Below, piece by piece: positions 5,279 to 7,380 of a stretch of 7,380 bases of DNA. Below the pieces are notes generated by a model that was not told the origin of the DNA, did no database searches, and saw only the letters and a program-made list of their open reading frames with translations. Numbering within the stretch: the stretch's first letter is position 1; the number at the start of each line of letters is the position of its first letter. The stretch covers positions 1 through 7,380 of the forward strand of contig CAUGFC010000088.1 of NCBI GenBank assembly GCA_959598545.1, in the 5' to 3' direction. The stretch comes from an uncultured Olsenella sp. (GTDB lineage: Bacteria > Actinomycetota > Coriobacteriia > Coriobacteriales > Atopobiaceae). A program made the position numbers and the translations under genes.

Positions 5279-5304
5279 GAGCAGATGGGGTATGTTGCCC
5301 CGCC
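5279..5304 (+). repeat. Repeat copy C (right end of the 226-bp element)
   Basis: The exact reverse complement of copy A over 26 bases: GAGCAGAT followed by GGGGTATGTTGCCCCGCC. It ends 73 bases before the coaE start codon. Confidence 0.85.
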
Positions 5305-5377
5305 CCCCGCCGCATCGCCGCTCCGCCGTCCCGCCGCATGTGCGATGATGGGTCAACGGTCTAGGGAAGGGGTCGGG

Positions 5378-5983
5378 GTGCACACGGTGTTTCTCGCTGG
5401 GGGGACGGCGTCGGGGAAGTCGACGGTCGCGCGCGAGCTGGAGCGGCTCGGGGCGTGGCGCATCGACCTCGACGAGCTCTCGCGTGCCGTGCTGGCGCCC
5501 GGGGAGCCCTGCGTGGCGGAGGTCTGTGCCGCGTTCGGCGACGACCTCGTCAACCCCGAGACCGGGGTACTCGACCGCGCCCTTCTCGCCCGTCGCGCCT
5601 TTGCCGACGATTCCTCCGCCGAGCTGCTCGAGGGGATCGAGCTCCCGCACATCCGCTCCATGCTCGTCCGCATGCTCACGTCCGGCATCTGCGGCCAGCG
5701 CGAGCCGGCGTGCTGCGTGGTCGAGGTGCCGCTGCTCGACCGGGTGGAGTCGATGGTCGACCTCGCCGACGAGGTCGTGGTGGTGGCCTGCCCGCTCGAG
5801 GCGCGTCGCGAGCGGGCGCGGGGGCGCGGTATGGACGTGGGGGACTTCGACCGGCGCGTGGCGCGCCAACCCTCCGACGAGTACCTGCGCTCCCATGCGA
5901 CGACCGTGATCGACAACACGGGGGACGAGAGGGACCTGGTCGCGCGGGTCCGCGCCTGGTGGGACGCGCATGGCTGGGCGTAG
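5378..5983 (+). CDS. coaE: Dephospho-CoA kinase
   Basis: A 201-residue cytosolic P-loop kinase that phosphorylates the 3'-hydroxyl of dephospho-CoA with ATP, the last step of coenzyme A synthesis. Visible motifs: Walker A GGTASGKS (8-15, K14 and S15), the substrate-binding segment DLDELSR (D30, D32), the family's VPLL segment in the middle followed by a hydrophobic strand (DEVVVVACP), the lid arginines (RRERARGRG) and the C-terminal IDNTGD. In many homologs PLL is followed by E or FE; here it reads PLLDR, a minor departure. Length is typical (about 200). I chose GTG 5378: AGGGAAGGGG (5363-5372) lies 5 bases upstream and the P-loop follows at the normal distance. In-frame ATGs at 5345 and 5348 have no ribosome site, and longer readings run into repeat copies B and C. 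It overlaps the next gene by 14 bases. Confidence 0.93.
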   Translation: MHTVFLAGGTASGKSTVARELERLGAWRIDLDELSRAVLAPGEPCVAEVCAAFGDDLVNPETGVLDRALLARRAFADDSSAELLEGIELPHIRSMLVRMLTSGICGQREPACCVVEVPLLDRVESMVDLADEVVVVACPLEARRERARGRGMDVGDFDRRVARQPSDEYLRSHATTVIDNTGDERDLVARVRAWWDAHGWA

Positions 5984-6623
5984 GCCGACGCCGCGGCATG
6001 CGACCAGGCGCCCGACGCCGCGCTCGGGTGCCGCCCCGCGCGGAGGGGAGCGCTTCGCCCGCTGGTACCGGGTGGTGCCCGTGGTCGTCCTCGTCATGGT
6101 GCTCGCGGTGGTCGCCGTGGTGGTGGCCCTGCCGACCTCGCTCGGTCGCGCGCTGCACCCCGTACGTCACGCTGACCAGATAGAGGCGTCGTGCGAGCGC
6201 CACGGCGTCGACCCGCTGCTCGCCTGTGCGGTGATAGAGTGCGAGTCCGGCTGGGACGAGGGCGCGGTCTCGCCCGTCGGGGCCGTCGGGCTCATGCAGG
6301 TCATGCCGGACACGGCGCGCAGCCTCGTGTCGCTCGGCCTCGTCGACGATGACGCCTATGACCCGGACGACCTCGCGGATCCGGCGACGAACATCGAGTA
6401 CGGCTGCGCCTACCTGGGCTACCTCCAGGAGCACCTCTCCGGGCTGGAGGAGGTCATCGCGGCCTACAACGCCGGCATCGGGGCCGTGCAGGGATGGATC
6501 TCGGAGGGCGGCACGATCCCGGAGGATGTCGAGTACGCCGAGACGCGCGCGTACCTGGACCGCGTGCTCGCGGCCTACGAGGCCTACCAGGACAGCTATC
6601 CGAGCGGCATCACGGGCGTGTGA
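5970..6623 (+). CDS. Membrane-anchored lytic transglycosylase (Slt/GH23-type)
   Basis: A 217-residue cell-wall enzyme predicted to cleave the MurNAc-GlcNAc bond of peptidoglycan, forming a 1,6-anhydro end. Residues 1-34 are Arg/Pro-rich and cytoplasmic. Residues 35-54 form one strongly hydrophobic helix that should act as an uncleaved anchor. The catalytic domain (about 68-180) lies outside. Its motifs are the usual ones: VIECESGW with E92 as the likely catalytic glutamate of the ES pair, then SPVGAVGLMQVMPDTA (101-116), and AAYNAGIGAV (164-173). ATG 5970 is preceded by GGTGGGA and overlaps the coaE end by 14 bases, so the two are probably translated from one message. Its 3' end overlaps the convergent TPR gene by 14 bases. 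It may serve wall remodelling or spore/appendage-independent housekeeping turnover; the specific role is unknown. Confidence 0.92.
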   Translation: MAGRRPTPRHATRRPTPRSGAAPRGGERFARWYRVVPVVVLVMVLAVVAVVVALPTSLGRALHPVRHADQIEASCERHGVDPLLACAVIECESGWDEGAVSPVGAVGLMQVMPDTARSLVSLGLVDDDAYDPDDLADPATNIEYGCAYLGYLQEHLSGLEEVIAAYNAGIGAVQGWISEGGTIPEDVEYAETRAYLDRVLAAYEAYQDSYPSGITGV

Positions 6624-7380
6624 GCGAGCGGCGGACGTCGAGAAGGGCGTCGTCGCTGATGAGCTCGTGGAGGCTTCCCGCAAGTGCGTGGGCGACGGAG
6701 AAGACCCCGGCGTCGGTGGTGGCGACGAGGGCGTCGCGCGTCTGCCGGCGCATCTTGGACACCTCGCCCGTCGGCAGGCCGGCCTGGGAGAGGGCCTCAA
6801 CGATCTCGTCATCAGGCAACAGCTTGAGCTCGCTGTTTGCCGAGAGGAGGTCGTCCAGCTCCTCCCGCGCCAGCTTGGCGACCTCCGGGTGCAGGCTGAT
6901 GGCGCGCTGGTAGCAGATCACCGTGAGGTCCTCGCGGCCGAGCTTCCACTCCATGAATGCCAGGCGATAGAAGCAAATGGCGAGGTCGCGTACCATCGAG
7001 GCGTAGCCGATCGTCTCCTTGAGGAGGTCGGCGGCCTCGAAGATGCGCGACTGGTCCTCCAGGACGCGCACCTTCATGAGCGCCGCGTCGGGGGTGAGGG
7101 GGGCGATGCGCATGAGCTCCTCGGCGTGGGACAGGGCCTCCCCGGGGCGCCCGAGCAGGTTGAGCATGCGCGCGGCGAGCGAGTGCGCCGCGTAGTACTC
7201 GTCGGGCACGAGCCGCACGGTGCGCCCGTCGTCCCGGAATGTGAGGTTGTAGCGGATCCGCTCGGGGAACGAGTTGAAGTAGCGGTACACCGAAGCGGTG
7301 TCGTCGAGGTAGATGCCCATGCTCGTGATGGGGGAGAGTGCTGCCTCGAGCTCGGCGAGAAGCTCCTCGAGCCGCTCGGG
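6610..7380 (-). CDS. Tetratricopeptide-repeat protein (5' end beyond the right edge)
   Basis: The frame is open to the right edge, giving 256 visible residues ending in RRSLTRP. Three TPR-like helical pairs are visible at about 61-94 (YYAAHSLAARMLNLLGRPGE), 97-130 (ALMKVRVLEDQSRIFEAADL) and 132-165 (ICFYRLAFMEWKLGREDLTV). The C-terminal third is helical and charged without a motif I recognise. TPRs bind protein partners, so an adaptor or scaffold role is likely; the partner is unknown. There is an in-frame ATG at 7320-7318, but it lacks a Shine-Dalgarno, and the 20 codons before it (PERLEELLAELEAALSPITS) look coding and helical. I therefore treat the gene as continuing beyond the window. No signal peptide can be judged. 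It converges on, and overlaps by 14 bases, the lytic transglycosylase gene. Confidence 0.82.
   Translation of the reverse strand, partial: PERLEELLAELEAALSPITSMGIYLDDTASVYRYFNSFPERIRYNLTFRDDGRTVRLVPDEYYAAHSLAARMLNLLGRPGEALSHAEELMRIAPLTPDAALMKVRVLEDQSRIFEAADLLKETIGYASMVRDLAICFYRLAFMEWKLGREDLTVICYQRAISLHPEVAKLAREELDDLLSANSELKLLPDDEIVEALSQAGLPTGEVSKMRRQTRDALVATTDAGVFSVAHALAGSLHELISDDALLDVRRSLTRP

Larger units (their letters stand above)
5079..5304. repeat. 226-bp MITE/REP-like palindromic element with perfect 26-bp terminal inverted repeats
   Basis: The 26 bases at 5079-5104 are repeated exactly, in inverse, at 5279-5304. An 18-base copy of the same core lies inside at 5218-5235 in the orientation of the left end. 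The rest of the element holds the 88-nt nested stem (5118-5205) and a small GGCGC/GCGCC stem (5252-5256 with 5264-5268). No believable reading frame occupies it. The 303 bases between the ATPase and coaE contain little else: 73 GC-rich bases follow the element, with no clear promoter. Perfect ends with no coding capacity fit a non-autonomous miniature element or a REP-type cluster. No clear target-site duplication flanks it (left flank ctaggtcc, right flank ccccgccg). Confidence 0.7.

Noticed and set aside
5079..5304. CRISPR array
   Set aside because: There are only three repeat copies, at unequal distances, one of them inverted, and the DNA between them is itself self-complementary. No cas gene is in the window.
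5218..5304. Bidirectional intrinsic terminator formed by repeats B and C
   Set aside because: The stem is strong, but no T run follows on either strand and the loop is about 50 nt long.
5186..5377. N-terminal extension of CoaE reading upstream from the GTG at 5378
   Set aside because: The extra residues come from repeat copies B and C, resemble no CoaE sequence and have no ribosome site. GTG 5378 has one and gives the normal family length.
4310..6097. 595-codon minus-strand open frame across the ATPase, the repeats and coaE
   Set aside because: It crosses two well-identified plus-strand genes and the repeat element; its product is Arg/His/Gly-rich without recognisable domains.
1..7380. tRNA, rRNA, transposase, toxin-antitoxin or defence genes
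   Set aside because: None could be recognised by reading both strands; the genes present are housekeeping, transport and cell-wall functions.

Overview
The window is GC-rich bacterial DNA with strong preference for C or G at third codon positions. The 30S ribosomal protein S1 has four S1 domains and an acidic tail, as in high-GC Gram-positives. From the S1 and solute-binding protein sequences I infer an actinobacterium of class Coriobacteriia (Olsenella/Atopobium-like). No marker gene proves this.

Layout: the 5' part of a HAD-family hydrolase reads leftward from 327. A divergent intergenic region (328-565) carries a good promoter for rpsA and a hairpin at the predicted 5' end of its transcript. 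rpsA (566-1771) ends at a textbook intrinsic terminator (1795-1827). A gene-free stretch of about 280 bases follows. It holds a 105-bp hairpin-forming inverted repeat (1864-1968), a very G-rich tract with quadruplex potential (1973-2010) and a weak candidate promoter. Next come a small membrane protein with a C-terminal zinc ribbon (2105-2515) and a three-gene ABC importer of the NrtA/SsuA/TauA class: a Tat-type lipoprotein binding protein, a permease and an ATPase (2608-5074). The importer genes are tightly coupled, with a 2-nt gap and then a 4-nt overlap. A 7-bp inverted repeat sits across the binding-protein promoter and Shine-Dalgarno region.

The 303-base gap 5075-5377 is the most unusual part. 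It contains a 226-bp element (5079-5304) with perfect 26-bp terminal inverted repeats, a third internal copy of the repeat core, an 88-nt nested hairpin capped by a UUCG tetraloop, and a second 18-bp perfect stem. It looks like a MITE/REP-type palindromic element or a structured RNA.

Rightward transcription then resumes with coaE (dephospho-CoA kinase, last step of CoA synthesis). coaE overlaps a membrane-anchored GH23-type lytic transglycosylase gene (5970-6623). This gene converges on, and overlaps by 14 nt, a leftward TPR-protein gene that runs off the right edge.

rpsA and coaE are neighbours in some actinobacteria such as Mycobacterium. Here they are separated by the zinc-ribbon/importer block, which is bracketed by the two palindromic elements. 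This suggests the block, the repeats or both were inserted into a housekeeping neighbourhood. I see no evidence of a defence system, CRISPR array, RNA gene of a known family, or transposase gene.
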